This document shows positions 53,972 to 63,371 of a stretch of 64,000 bases of DNA, in pieces. Every line of letters starts with the position of its first letter. Within the stretch, counting starts at the first letter, position 1. The DNA is taken from contig NZ_AUEQ01000001.1 of the NCBI RefSeq assembly GCF_000426065.1, positions 682,001-746,000 of the forward strand, written 5' to 3'. The translations under genes were made by a program, and so were the position numbers. The notes beneath the pieces are model-generated. The model made no database searches. It saw nothing but the letters and a program-made list of their open reading frames with translations, and was not told where the DNA came from. Source of the stretch: Mycobacterium sp. URHD0025. Lineage in GTDB: Bacteria > Actinomycetota > Actinomycetes > Mycobacteriales > Mycobacteriaceae.

Positions 53972-56900
53972 ATGACCGCACAACACGTCCAGCCCACCCT
54001 GGAAGGCACCGAGCTGCTGGGGCCAGGACGTGGCGGGGTGGTGCGGGTCTTGGGTGGGCCGGGCACCGGCAAGAGCTCGCTGTTGATCAGCACCGCGGTC
54101 GAGCACATCGCGGCGGGCACCGACCCCGAATCGGTGTTGTTGCTGACCGGTTCGGCCCGGTTGCGCTCGGAAGCGAGGGCCGCCATCACCGCGCGATTGC
54201 TGGGCGCGGGCACCCATGCCGTGGTACGCGAACCGATGGTTCGCACCGTGCACTCCTATGCGTTTGCACTGTTGCGGCTGGCCGCCCAGCGCAACGGTGA
54301 TCCGCCGCCGCGCCTGATCACCACCGCCGAACAGGACGGCATCATCCGTGAGTTGTTGGCCGGCGACATGGAGGACGGCGCCGACTCGCCCGTGGGTTGG
54401 CCCGAGCAGCTGTGGCCGGCGCTGAGCACCGCGGGTTTCGCGACCGAGCTGCGGGATCTGCTGGCCCGCTGCACCGAGCGTGGTGTGGACCCGCGTGCCC
54501 TGCAGCGGCTCGGCCGCTCGGCGGGGCGTCCGGAATGGTTGGCAGCGGGCCGGTTTGCGCAGGCCTACGAACAGATCATGCTGTTGCGCTCGGCGGTCGG
54601 TATGGCTGCCCCGCAGGCCACGGTGCCGGCGCTGGGTGCGGCCGAACTCGTCGGCGCGGCCTTGGAGGCCCTCGGGACCGACGCCGATCTACTGGCCGCC
54701 GAACGCGCGCGGATCAGCCTGCTGCTGGTCGACGATGCGCAACACCTCGACCCGCAGGCTGCCCTGTTGGTCCGGGTGCTGGCCGCCCGGGCGGGTCTGA
54801 CCGTCATCGCGGGCGATCCGGACCAGGCGGTGTTCGGTTACCGCGGCGCGGAGCCGGTGTTGCTGCGCGATCGTGGTGGGGATGACTCCCCGGCCATCAC
54901 TCTCACCCAGTCGCACCGCTGCGCCCCCGCGGTCGCCACCGCGATCTCGGGCATCGCGCGCCGGCTGCCCGGCGTCGGGGCCTGCCGTGTGCTGGAGGGC
55001 AATCCGGAGCGCGGGCACGGCGAGGTGACCATGCGGCTGGCGGCCACGCCGCACGCCGAGAACGCCTTCATCGCCGATGCCCTGCGTCGCGCCCATCTGG
55101 TGGACGGCGTGCCGTGGTCCGAGATGGCTGTCGTGGTCCGCTCGGTCCCTCGGGTGGGGGCGGCTCTGGCGCGGGCACTGAGCGGTGCCGGCGTGCCGGT
55201 GCAGGCCACCGGCCCCGATCTGGGGCTGGCCCAGCAGCCCGCGGTTGCGGCCCTGCTGACGGTGCTCGAGGTGACCGCGTCCGGACAGCTGGACGGTGAC
55301 AGCGCGATCAGTCTGCTCACGGGGCCGATCGGCCGCGTCGATCCGGTGACCTTGCGGCAGTTGCGCCGGGCGCTGCGCCGCGCCGACGGATCCACGCCGC
55401 CACGCGATTTCACCGACCTACTGGTCGCCGCGATCGCCGCGGAGCCTGCCGGATTGTCCGCCGAACACGTCAAGCCACTGCGCCGCCTCCGTTCGGTCCT
55501 GGCCGCCGCCCACCGCAGCGAGCGCGACGGTGCCGATCCGCGCTACACCCTGTGGCAGGCATGGAACGCCTGCCGGTTGCAGCCGCGCTGGCTGGCCGCC
55601 AGCGAGCGGGGCGGCACCATCGGGGCGCAAGCAGATCGGGACCTCGACGCGGTGACGGCGCTGTTCGATGTGGCCGATCAGTATGTGAGCCGCACGGCGG
55701 GAGCGTCGCTGCGCGGGCTGGTCGACAATGTGGCTGCGTTGGGGACTTCGCTGTCGGCATCGGAGTCGAACTCGCAGACCGACGCGGTGGCGGTGCTCAG
55801 CGCACACGCAGCGCTCGGCCGGGAGTGGGATTTCGTTGTGATCGCCGGTGTTCAAGAAGGGTTGTGGCCCAACATCGTTCCACGCGGTGGGATCCTGGGG
55901 ACGCAGAACCTGGTGGATGTGCTCGACGGGGTGGCCGCTGCTGACGATCGGGCGATCTCGACCCGCGCGCCGCTGCTTGCCGAGGAGCGGCGGCTGTTGA
56001 TGGCGGCCATGGGACGGGCAAGGACGCGGCTGCTGGTGACCGCGGTGGACAGCGACGGCGGCGACGAATCGCTGCTGCCCTCACCGTTTTGCGCCGAGTT
56101 GGCCGAGGTGGCAACCGAATCCGTACCGCTGCCGCCGCTGGCCGCCCCGCGGCTGCTGCTGCCTTCGGCGGTGGTCGGTCGCCTCCGGGCCGTCGTGTGC
56201 GCGCCGGAGGGCGCCGTCGACGATGAGTCGCGAGCTTGTGCCGCCACTCAATTGGCCAGACTGGCCGCCGCGGGGGTACCAGGTGCCGAGCCCTCGCAAT
56301 GGCACACGATGACAGCGTTGTCCACCGAGGAGCCGCTCTGGTCAGAGGTTGAGGGCGTGCTGCCTGAGGTGGTCTTGTCGCCGTCGACGTTGCAGATGCT
56401 CACCGACTGCCCGCTGCGCTGGCTGCTGGAGCGGCACGGTGGCAGTGACGGACGCGACGTGCGCTCGACGGTCGGGTCGTTGTTGCACGCGTTGGTTTCC
56501 GACTCCGGTAAGAGCGAGAGCCAGCTGATCAACGACCTGGAAAAGGTGTGGGAAGACCTGCCTTTCGAGGCGAAGTGGTATTCGGACAACGAGCTGACGC
56601 GGCACCGGGCGATGTTGGAGACCTTCACGCGGTGGCGCGCGGACTCCCGGGACCGGCTGACCGAGGTCGCCACCGAGATCGATGTCGACGGCGTGATCGT
56701 CGAAGCGAGTTCCGCCGGGCCCGGCGTTCGGGTGCGGGGCCGGTTGGACCGACTCGAGCGGGATCAGGCCGATCGGCTTGTCGTGGTCGACCTCAAGACC
56801 GGCAAGAGCCCCGTGACCAAGGACGATGCGCAGAAGCACGCCCAGCTGGCCACCTATCAGCTCGCGGTGGCTGCGGGCTTGTTGCCACATGGGGACGAGC

Positions 56901-57127
56901 CCGGCGGCGGGCGGTTGGTATACCTGGGCAAGCCCGGAGCCGCCGGCGCCACCGAACGCGAACAGGATCCGATGACGCCAGAGACCCGTGCCGACTGGCT
57001 GGGCACCGTCAGCGCCGCGGCGGCCGCCACCGCCGGGCCGCACTTCGTCGCTCGAGTCAACGACGGCTGCGCCAACTGCCCGGTGCGTTCGTCGTGCCCG
57101 GCCCAGACGCTCGGGGATCGGTCATGA
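53972..57127 (+). CDS. adnA: Helicase-nuclease subunit AdnA
   Basis: A 1051-residue subunit of the AdnAB end-resecting motor-nuclease, which in mycobacteria takes the place of RecBCD/AddAB. N-terminal UvrD-like motor with GGPGTGKS (28-35) and LLVDDAQHLD; C-terminal RecB-type nuclease with VVDLKTGKS (about 937-945) and Fe-S cysteines (TDCPLRW; CANCPVRSSC at the end). The ATG at 53972 is set by the promoter 7 nt upstream; the open frame before it is the tandem repeat. Its stop overlaps the adnB start. Corresponds to Rv3202c. Confidence 0.94.
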   Translation: MTAQHVQPTLEGTELLGPGRGGVVRVLGGPGTGKSSLLISTAVEHIAAGTDPESVLLLTGSARLRSEARAAITARLLGAGTHAVVREPMVRTVHSYAFALLRLAAQRNGDPPPRLITTAEQDGIIRELLAGDMEDGADSPVGWPEQLWPALSTAGFATELRDLLARCTERGVDPRALQRLGRSAGRPEWLAAGRFAQAYEQIMLLRSAVGMAAPQATVPALGAAELVGAALEALGTDADLLAAERARISLLLVDDAQHLDPQAALLVRVLAARAGLTVIAGDPDQAVFGYRGAEPVLLRDRGGDDSPAITLTQSHRCAPAVATAISGIARRLPGVGACRVLEGNPERGHGEVTMRLAATPHAENAFIADALRRAHLVDGVPWSEMAVVVRSVPRVGAALARALSGAGVPVQATGPDLGLAQQPAVAALLTVLEVTASGQLDGDSAISLLTGPIGRVDPVTLRQLRRALRRADGSTPPRDFTDLLVAAIAAEPAGLSAEHVKPLRRLRSVLAAAHRSERDGADPRYTLWQAWNACRLQPRWLAASERGGTIGAQADRDLDAVTALFDVADQYVSRTAGASLRGLVDNVAALGTSLSASESNSQTDAVAVLSAHAALGREWDFVVIAGVQEGLWPNIVPRGGILGTQNLVDVLDGVAAADDRAISTRAPLLAEERRLLMAAMGRARTRLLVTAVDSDGGDESLLPSPFCAELAEVATESVPLPPLAAPRLLLPSAVVGRLRAVVCAPEGAVDDESRACAATQLARLAAAGVPGAEPSQWHTMTALSTEEPLWSEVEGVLPEVVLSPSTLQMLTDCPLRWLLERHGGSDGRDVRSTVGSLLHALVSDSGKSESQLINDLEKVWEDLPFEAKWYSDNELTRHRAMLETFTRWRADSRDRLTEVATEIDVDGVIVEASSAGPGVRVRGRLDRLERDQADRLVVVDLKTGKSPVTKDDAQKHAQLATYQLAVAAGLLPHGDEPGGGRLVYLGKPGAAGATEREQDPMTPETRADWLGTVSAAAAATAGPHFVARVNDGCANCPVRSSCPAQTLGDRS

Positions 57128-60100
57128 CGGACATCATGCCGGCCGGTGTTCGGTACAGCCCGGCCGACTTGTCTACGGCTCTGGGTCTTTTCCCGCCGAC
57201 CGAAGAGCAGGCTGCGGTGATCGCCGCGCCGCCCGGACCGGTCGTGGTGATCGCCGGTGCGGGCGCGGGCAAGACCGAGACGATGGCGGCCCGGGTGGTC
57301 TGGTTGGTGGCCAACGGCTACGCCACTCCATCGCAGGTGCTCGGCCTGACCTTCACGCGTAAGGCCGCCGGCCAGTTGCTGCGCCGGGTGCGGACCAGGT
57401 TGGCGCGGCTGGCCGGCGCCGGGCTCGCGCCGGTGCAGGGGCCGATGGACGGAGCCGCCGAATCGGTCACCGTCAGCACCTATCACGCGTTCGCCGGCAC
57501 CCTGCTGCGCGAGTACGGCTTGCTGCTCCCGGTCGAACCGGACACCCGGCTGCTCAGCGAGACGGAGCTGTGGCAGTTGGCGTTCGAGGTGGTCTGCGCC
57601 CATCCGGGTGAGCTGGCCATCGAGAAGACGCCGGCCGTCGTCACCGACATGGTGCTGCGTCTGTCCGGTGCCCTCGCCGAGCACCTGGTGGACACGGACC
57701 AGCTGCGCGACACCCACGTGGAGCTGGAGCGGCTGGTGCACACGTTGCCGGCCGGCCCTTATCAGCGCGATCGCGGACCCAGTCAGTGGCTGCTCAAAAT
57801 GCTGGCCACCCAGACCGAACGCACCGAACTGGTGCCGTTGATCGATGCGCTGCACCAGCGGATGCGTGCCGACAAAGTGATGGATTTCGGTATGCAGATG
57901 TCCGCGGCGGCGCGGCTGGCCTCCAATTTTCCTCAGGTCGGTGAGCAACTGCGCCAACGCTTCCGGGTGGTGCTGCTCGACGAGTACCAGGACACCGGGC
58001 ATGCGCAGCGGGTGGCGTTGTCGTCGCTGTTCGGCGCCGGGGTCGACGAAGGCCTGGCTTTGACCGCGGTGGGTGATCCGATCCAGTCGATCTACGGCTG
58101 GCGCGGCGCGTCGGCCACGAATTTGCCCCGGTTCACCACCGATTTTCCGCTCGCCGACGGCACCCCGGCCCCGACGCTGGAATTGCGGACCAGCTGGCGC
58201 AATCCGCCGAGCGCCCTGCATCTGGCCAACGCCGTGTCGGCGGAGGCACGCCGTCGCTCGGTCACGGTGCATGAGCTGCGACCCCGGCCAGATGCCGAGC
58301 CCGGCACCATCCGATGCGCACTGCTGTCCGACGTCGAGACCGAACGTGATTGGGTGGCAGACCATCTGGCCCGGATCTACCACGGGGCGGTGGCCGAGGG
58401 CGCGGCCACGCCGACCGCGGCGGTACTGGTACGTCGCAACGCCGACGCCGCGCCGATGGCCGAGGCGCTGAGTGCTCGCGGGGTGCCGGTCGAGGTGGTC
58501 GGGGTGGCCGGGTTGCTCGCTGTGCCCGAGGTCGCCGATCTGGTCGCGATGCTGCGGCTGGTGGCCGATCCCGCCGCGGGCTCGGCGGTGATGCGGGTCC
58601 TGACCGGACCGCGCTGGCGGTTCGGTGCTCGCGACATCGCGGCGTTGTGGCGGCGAGCCAGGGAACTCGACGATCGGTCGGTGGGGGAGCCGAGCCCCGC
58701 CGAGATCGTGGCACAGGCCGCACCGGACGCCGATTCGGCATGTCTGGCCGACGCGATCTGCGATCCCGGTGCCGCCGAACACTATTCACCGGCCGGCTAT
58801 CGGCGGATCGAGGCTCTCGGGCGCGAGCTGACCATGCTGCGTGCGCACTTGAGTCACCCGCTGCCGGAGTTGGTGGCCGAGGTGCGGCGCGTCGCCGGAC
58901 TGGACGCCGAGGCGCGCGCGGCCCGCCCGGTGACCGCGGGCTGGACGGGGACCGAGAACCTTGACACATTTTGCGATCTGGTGGCCGATTTCGCCGGGCG
59001 GCCGGGCGGCTCGGTCCTCGCCCTGCTGGCCTACCTGGACGTGGCCACCGACGTGGAAAACGGCCTGGCCCCTGCTGAACTGACGGTGTCGCACGACCGG
59101 GTGCAAATTCTCACCGTGCACGCCGCAAAGGGGCTGGAATGGCAGGTGGTGGCCGTTCCGCATCTCAGCGGCCGGGTGTTCCCGTCGACGGCCTCGGCAC
59201 GCACCTGGCTCACGGATCCGTCGGATCTGCCTCCGCTGCTGCGCGGCGACCGTGCGACCGAATCGGAGCTGGGTGTACCGGTATTGGACACGACCGACAT
59301 CAACGACCGGAAGATCTTGTCGGACAAGATCTCTGATCACAAACGCAGCCTCGAGCAGCGCCGCGTCGACGAGGAACGTCGACTGCTCTACGTGGCGATC
59401 ACCCGGTCCGAGGACACCTTGCTGATCTCCGGGCATCACTGGGGTGCCACCGAGAGCAAGGCGCGCGGGCCATCGGAGTTCCTGTGCGAGATCAAGGCCA
59501 TCGTCGAAGATGCCGATGCCCAGGGCCGTCCCTGCGGCGTGATCGAACAATGGGCTCCCGATCCTTCGGCCGGAGAGGTGAACCCTCTGCGCGACAAGGC
59601 TGTCGAGGCGATCTGGCCGGCGGCGCCGGCCAGAGTCGATGATGTCGACCGGGGCGCGGCGCTCGTCGCGCGGGCGCTCACGCTTGCCCGCGGTGGTGGG
59701 AATGAGACCGGCGGGAAGGACGAACCCGCCGACACAGTCGATGGCGAGGGCTGGGCCGCCGACGTCGATGCCCTACTGGCCGAACGTGATCGCGGGCCGC
59801 GGCCCGCCCCGGTGGAACTGCCCGGCCAGCTGTCGGTCAGCACACTGGTGGAGCTCAGCCGTGATCGGCAGGCTGCGTTGCGGCGCCTGCACCGCAGGCT
59901 GCCGCAGCGCCCGGATCCGCATGCGTTGCTGGGCACCGCGTTCCACGAGTGGGTGCAGCGCTTCTTCCATTCCGAGCGCTTGTTCGATCTCGACGACCTG
60001 CCCGGTGCGGTGGACAGCGACAGTGGGCGCGTCAGTGCTGCCGAATTGTCCGAACTGCAGGATGCCTTCGTCATGTCGCCGTGGGCCTCGCGCACCCCGA

Positions 60101-60456
60101 TCGAGGTCGAGGTGCCGTTCGACATGGCGATCGGGCGGGCCCGGACCACCGTGGTGCGCGGCCGGATCGACGCGGTATTCGCCCAGGAGGACGGCACCAC
60201 CACCGTGGTCGACTGGAAGACCGGCGAACCACCGGCCACGCCCGAAGCCATGGCGCAGGCCGCTGTTCAGCTCGCGGTGTACCGCCTGGCCTGGGCATCA
60301 CTGCGCGGCTGTCCGCCGGAATCGGTGCGCGCCGCGTTCCATTACGTGCGTTCAGGCCAGACGGTCAGCCCCGAGTCGCTTCCCGGGGAGGACGAACTCG
60401 TAGCCTTGCTGACCGACGCCACGACCGCCCCGCCGGAAATCGCACCGGAGTCCTAA
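57124..60456 (+). CDS. adnB: Helicase-nuclease subunit AdnB
   Basis: A 1110-residue partner of AdnA. The motor domain has AGAGAGKT (44-51), TFTRKAAGQLLRRV, DEYQDTGHAQR (about 285) and SIYGWRGAS; AdnB is the lead motor in the M. smegmatis complex. The C-terminal nuclease has VVDWKTGEPP (about 1028-1037) and E/D residues before it. The ATG overlaps the adnA stop (ATGA), ensuring equal translation. Its stop overlaps the next, convergent gene's stop. Corresponds to Rv3201c. Confidence 0.94.
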   Translation: MTDIMPAGVRYSPADLSTALGLFPPTEEQAAVIAAPPGPVVVIAGAGAGKTETMAARVVWLVANGYATPSQVLGLTFTRKAAGQLLRRVRTRLARLAGAGLAPVQGPMDGAAESVTVSTYHAFAGTLLREYGLLLPVEPDTRLLSETELWQLAFEVVCAHPGELAIEKTPAVVTDMVLRLSGALAEHLVDTDQLRDTHVELERLVHTLPAGPYQRDRGPSQWLLKMLATQTERTELVPLIDALHQRMRADKVMDFGMQMSAAARLASNFPQVGEQLRQRFRVVLLDEYQDTGHAQRVALSSLFGAGVDEGLALTAVGDPIQSIYGWRGASATNLPRFTTDFPLADGTPAPTLELRTSWRNPPSALHLANAVSAEARRRSVTVHELRPRPDAEPGTIRCALLSDVETERDWVADHLARIYHGAVAEGAATPTAAVLVRRNADAAPMAEALSARGVPVEVVGVAGLLAVPEVADLVAMLRLVADPAAGSAVMRVLTGPRWRFGARDIAALWRRARELDDRSVGEPSPAEIVAQAAPDADSACLADAICDPGAAEHYSPAGYRRIEALGRELTMLRAHLSHPLPELVAEVRRVAGLDAEARAARPVTAGWTGTENLDTFCDLVADFAGRPGGSVLALLAYLDVATDVENGLAPAELTVSHDRVQILTVHAAKGLEWQVVAVPHLSGRVFPSTASARTWLTDPSDLPPLLRGDRATESELGVPVLDTTDINDRKILSDKISDHKRSLEQRRVDEERRLLYVAITRSEDTLLISGHHWGATESKARGPSEFLCEIKAIVEDADAQGRPCGVIEQWAPDPSAGEVNPLRDKAVEAIWPAAPARVDDVDRGAALVARALTLARGGGNETGGKDEPADTVDGEGWAADVDALLAERDRGPRPAPVELPGQLSVSTLVELSRDRQAALRRLHRRLPQRPDPHALLGTAFHEWVQRFFHSERLFDLDDLPGAVDSDSGRVSAAELSELQDAFVMSPWASRTPIEVEVPFDMAIGRARTTVVRGRIDAVFAQEDGTTTVVDWKTGEPPATPEAMAQAAVQLAVYRLAWASLRGCPPESVRAAFHYVRSGQTVSPESLPGEDELVALLTDATTAPPEIAPES

Positions 60457-60944
60457 CCGTCGCCGGCCGACGTCAGTTTGGCGATCTCGGATCCCCAGAC
60501 CGACCGTGCTCCGAGATCGCCGATGCGGTAGATCTGCACTATCGAGGACACTCCCACCAGGACGGCGACTACCGCGACAACGCTGTTGTAGATCACCCGC
60601 CGACGGTCGTCGCGGCGTTCGGCGAAATGCAATCCCACCAATGCCAGCGCGACGACAAGCAGCGCGAGCGAGAAGTAGATCATGGTGTCACCGCGCTCGG
60701 CGTGCTCTTGCAGCACGGCATCGGCGGCAGGGCGCAGGTCGTAGAGCCATTCACCGGCGTATGTCGTGAGCGGCGTCAAAACCGTTGTCACCACGGCCAG
60801 GACGAGCGTGAGCCACAGCAAGTGGCCTCGGCGAACCCTGGGCCACAACGCGCACAGCATCTCGAGTACCGCGGTCAGCGGGACGAGCACGACCAGTGCG
60901 TGGACGAGTAGGACGTGGGCGGGCAGACCGTTGAAGACTGTCAC
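60453..60944 (-). CDS. DUF2231 membrane protein
   Basis: A 163-residue protein with four predicted membrane helices (about 10-30, 41-60, 88-108 and 118-139) and the DUF2231 start (LPAHVLLVHALVVLVPLTA). AAAGGAG lies 5 nt before the GTG at 60944. Function unknown; relatives sit near iron or redox genes. It lies 36 nt after the VIT-family gene on the same strand. Confidence 0.83.
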   Translation of the reverse strand: MTVFNGLPAHVLLVHALVVLVPLTAVLEMLCALWPRVRRGHLLWLTLVLAVVTTVLTPLTTYAGEWLYDLRPAADAVLQEHAERGDTMIYFSLALLVVALALVGLHFAERRDDRRRVIYNSVVAVVAVLVGVSSIVQIYRIGDLGARSVWGSEIAKLTSAGDG

Positions 60945-60980
60945 GGAACTCCTTTGACTGGGCGGGATGAAGCGACGAGG

Positions 60981-61691
60981 TCAGGTGATCGCGGTCCCTA
61001 CCAGGAGGCCGATCAGATACGTGATCGCCAGGGCCAGGCCACCGCCGATCACGTTGCGCAACACCGCTCGTCCCTTCGGTGCCCCACCCAGTCCGGCCGA
61101 CACCGCCCCGGTGAGCATCAGCGCCAGCAGCACGGCCACGACGGTCACGGGGATTCGCCATGTCGTCGGCGGAACGAGGATCGCGATCAGCGGCAGCAGC
61201 GCGCCGATGGTGAAGGCCAGCGCCGAAGACCCGGCAGCCTGCCACGGATTGGTCAGATCCTTGGGGTCGATACCCAATTCGACCTCGGCGTGCGCGGCGA
61301 AGGCGTCGTGATCGGTCAGTTCCTCGGCCACGGTGCGCGCGGTGACCGTCGACAGGCCCTTCGCCTCGTACAGCGCCGCCAACTCGTCCAGTTCGGCAGC
61401 CGGGTCGTCGCGCAGCTCGCGGCGTTCCTTGCGCAGCAACGCGCGCTCGGTGTCGCGCTGTGTGCTCACAGAGACGTATTCGCCCAACGCCATCGAGACC
61501 GCTCCCGCGGCCAGGCCGGCGATGCCGGCAGTCAGGATGGGTGCCTTGTCCACCGTGGCGGCCGCGACGCCGACGACGATGCCGGCCGTGGAGACGATGC
61601 CGTCGTTGGCGCCCAAAACTCCGGCGCGAAGCCAGTTCAGCTTCGACGACAGTGAACCTACGTGCGGCTCGGACGGATGGCTGGGATTCAT
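60981..61691 (-). CDS. VIT1/CCC1-family iron/manganese transporter
   Basis: A 236-residue membrane protein of the vacuolar-iron-transporter family: GVLGANDGIVSTAGIVVGVAAA in helix 1, AGLAAGAVSMALGEYVSVSTQRD with the metal residues of helix 2, a cytosolic metal-binding hairpin rich in Glu (ERALLRKERRELRD, ELTDHDAFAAHAEVELG), then three helices. It should move Fe2+ or Mn2+ out of the cytosol. ATG 61691 chosen; an upstream open frame is not homologous. Confidence 0.9.
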   Translation of the reverse strand: MNPSHPSEPHVGSLSSKLNWLRAGVLGANDGIVSTAGIVVGVAAATVDKAPILTAGIAGLAAGAVSMALGEYVSVSTQRDTERALLRKERRELRDDPAAELDELAALYEAKGLSTVTARTVAEELTDHDAFAAHAEVELGIDPKDLTNPWQAAGSSALAFTIGALLPLIAILVPPTTWRIPVTVVAVLLALMLTGAVSAGLGGAPKGRAVLRNVIGGGLALAITYLIGLLVGTAIT

Positions 61692-61829
61692 CACGATCCG
61701 ACGGTATCGGTGAAAACCGTGCGCCACCAGCAACGATAGCCTTGCCAAACTATGTCCGGCGGGGCTCAGGGCGGCGCCCGGCGCGACGAGAAAGGCTGCT
61801 GCCCAAGCGTTCTGGCCAGCCGGCGCGCC

Positions 61830-62216
61830 CTACGAGTTTCGGTACACCCGCAGTGCCGCGGTAATCATCGGGATCTGCAGCGGCAGCCGGGCGATGGCGA
61901 CGATCCGCATGGGCCACGGCTTGTCCCACCAAAGCCGGACCATGTTCACATTCCCGGGGAACACGGCGATGAACAGCGCCACTGCGGCCAACGCACCGAT
62001 GCGCCGGGTGCGCGGCACAGCGAGCAGGGCACCGGTGGCCATCTCGCCCACCCCGGAGGCGTAGGTGTAGAACCGGGCGCTGCCGGGCAGTTCGGCCGGG
62101 ATGATCGTGTCGAAGGGTTTGGGCGCGACGAAGTGCAGTGTGCCCATGCCCAGCAGCAGGGCTGCCATGCGTTGGGCTGGGGCGGAGGAGATCCGCTGAG
62201 GCTCGGGTGCGGTCAT
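61830..62216 (-). CDS. DoxX-like membrane protein
   Basis: A 128-residue protein with four hydrophobic segments: RMAALLLGMGTLHFVAP, ASGVGEMATGALLAV, IGALAAVALFIAVFPGNVNM, and a last one near the C-terminus. The GxxE pattern and FPGNVNM are DoxX-like. Function unknown. It diverges from the potassium-channel gene with 75 nt between. Confidence 0.8.
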   Translation of the reverse strand: MTAPEPQRISSAPAQRMAALLLGMGTLHFVAPKPFDTIIPAELPGSARFYTYASGVGEMATGALLAVPRTRRIGALAAVALFIAVFPGNVNMVRLWWDKPWPMRIVAIARLPLQIPMITAALRVYRNS

Positions 62217-62291
62217 GGTTACATTGTGGCGTGCGTCTGATCAGATTGATCCCGGCGCGTCCCGGGGCGCTTCGCTCGATGACGGGGTCGC

Positions 62292-63371
62292 GTGGCTAAA
62301 GGCAGGCTGCGGCGCCGACTCGCCGCGATCGACTCGAACCTGACCTCGCGCCCGGACGCCGCGCTCGTCGACGTTCTGCGTATCCCCGAGCCGTTCGTCA
62401 GCCCCGGGCAACGCATCTTCCGACGGGTCATCTACGCGATGCTGGCACTGTTCGCCGCGGTGTTCATCGTCTACTTCGATCGCGATGGGTACCGGGATGT
62501 GCAGGACAGCCCGCTGTCGTTCTTGGACTGCCTGTACTACGCGACGGTCTCGCTGTCGACGACGGGCTACGGCGACATCACGCCCTATACGCCGTCGGCA
62601 CGTCTGGTCAACGTTCTGGTCATCACGCCACTGCGGGTGGCCTTCCTGATCGTTCTCATCGGTACCACCGTGGAAACCCTGACCACCCAATCGCGGCAGG
62701 CGCTGAAGATTCAGCGATGGAGGAACAAAGTGCGCAACCACACCGTCGTCGTCGGATACGGCACCAAGGGCCGAACGGCGGTTGCCGCGATGGTCGGCGA
62801 CGAGGTCTCTCCCGCCGACATCGTGGTCGTCGACGAGAGCGCGGCCGCGTTGGAACGCGCCAAGGGCGCGGGGCTGGTGACCGTGCACGGCGACGCCACC
62901 AATTCCGGTGTGCTGCGGCTGGCCGGGGCCCAGCACGCCAAGTCGATCATCGTCGCGGCGGACAACGACGCCAGCGCGGTGCTGGTGACGTTGACGGCCC
63001 GCGAACTGGCACCCAAGGCCAAGATCATCGCGGCCGTACGCGAATCCGACAACCTGCATCTGCTCAAACAGTCCGGCGCGGACTCCACGGTGGTGTCCTC
63101 CGAGACTGCCGGACGGTTGCTCGGGATCGCGACGCAGACGCCGAGCGTGGTGGAGATGATGGAGGATCTGCTGACCCCCGACGCGGGCTTCGCCATCGCC
63201 GAACGCGAGGTGACTCCCAAGGAGGAGGGCGGCTCGCCGCGGCATCTGCACGACATCGTGCTGGGTGTGGTGCGGGATGGCCGGTTGGTGCGTGTCGACG
63301 CGCCGGAAGTGGATGCGCTTGAGGCCGGTGACAGGCTGCTCTACATCCGCAGCGCGGATGCCGAGCGATGA
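62292..63371 (+). CDS. Two-helix potassium channel with RCK domain (Rv3200c-like)
   Basis: A 359-residue channel: helices at about 44-62 and 103-127 flank a pore loop with the selectivity filter TGYGD (91-95). The cytosolic RCK/TrkA-N domain follows (VVVGYGTKGRTAV, DESAAALERAKGAG, HGDATNSGVLRLAGA) and a TrkA-C domain ends the protein. It should form a ligand-gated K+ channel of MthK type. GTG start. Its stop overlaps the nudC start by 4 bp. Confidence 0.92.
   Translation: MAKGRLRRRLAAIDSNLTSRPDAALVDVLRIPEPFVSPGQRIFRRVIYAMLALFAAVFIVYFDRDGYRDVQDSPLSFLDCLYYATVSLSTTGYGDITPYTPSARLVNVLVITPLRVAFLIVLIGTTVETLTTQSRQALKIQRWRNKVRNHTVVVGYGTKGRTAVAAMVGDEVSPADIVVVDESAAALERAKGAGLVTVHGDATNSGVLRLAGAQHAKSIIVAADNDASAVLVTLTARELAPKAKIIAAVRESDNLHLLKQSGADSTVVSSETAGRLLGIATQTPSVVEMMEDLLTPDAGFAIAEREVTPKEEGGSPRHLHDIVLGVVRDGRLVRVDAPEVDALEAGDRLLYIRSADAER

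Noticed and set aside
56857..58782. 641-codon open frame on the minus strand inside adnAB
   Set aside because: It is the antisense of a clear helicase-nuclease gene; its translation is Arg/Gly/His-rich low complexity, as expected from GC-rich third positions.
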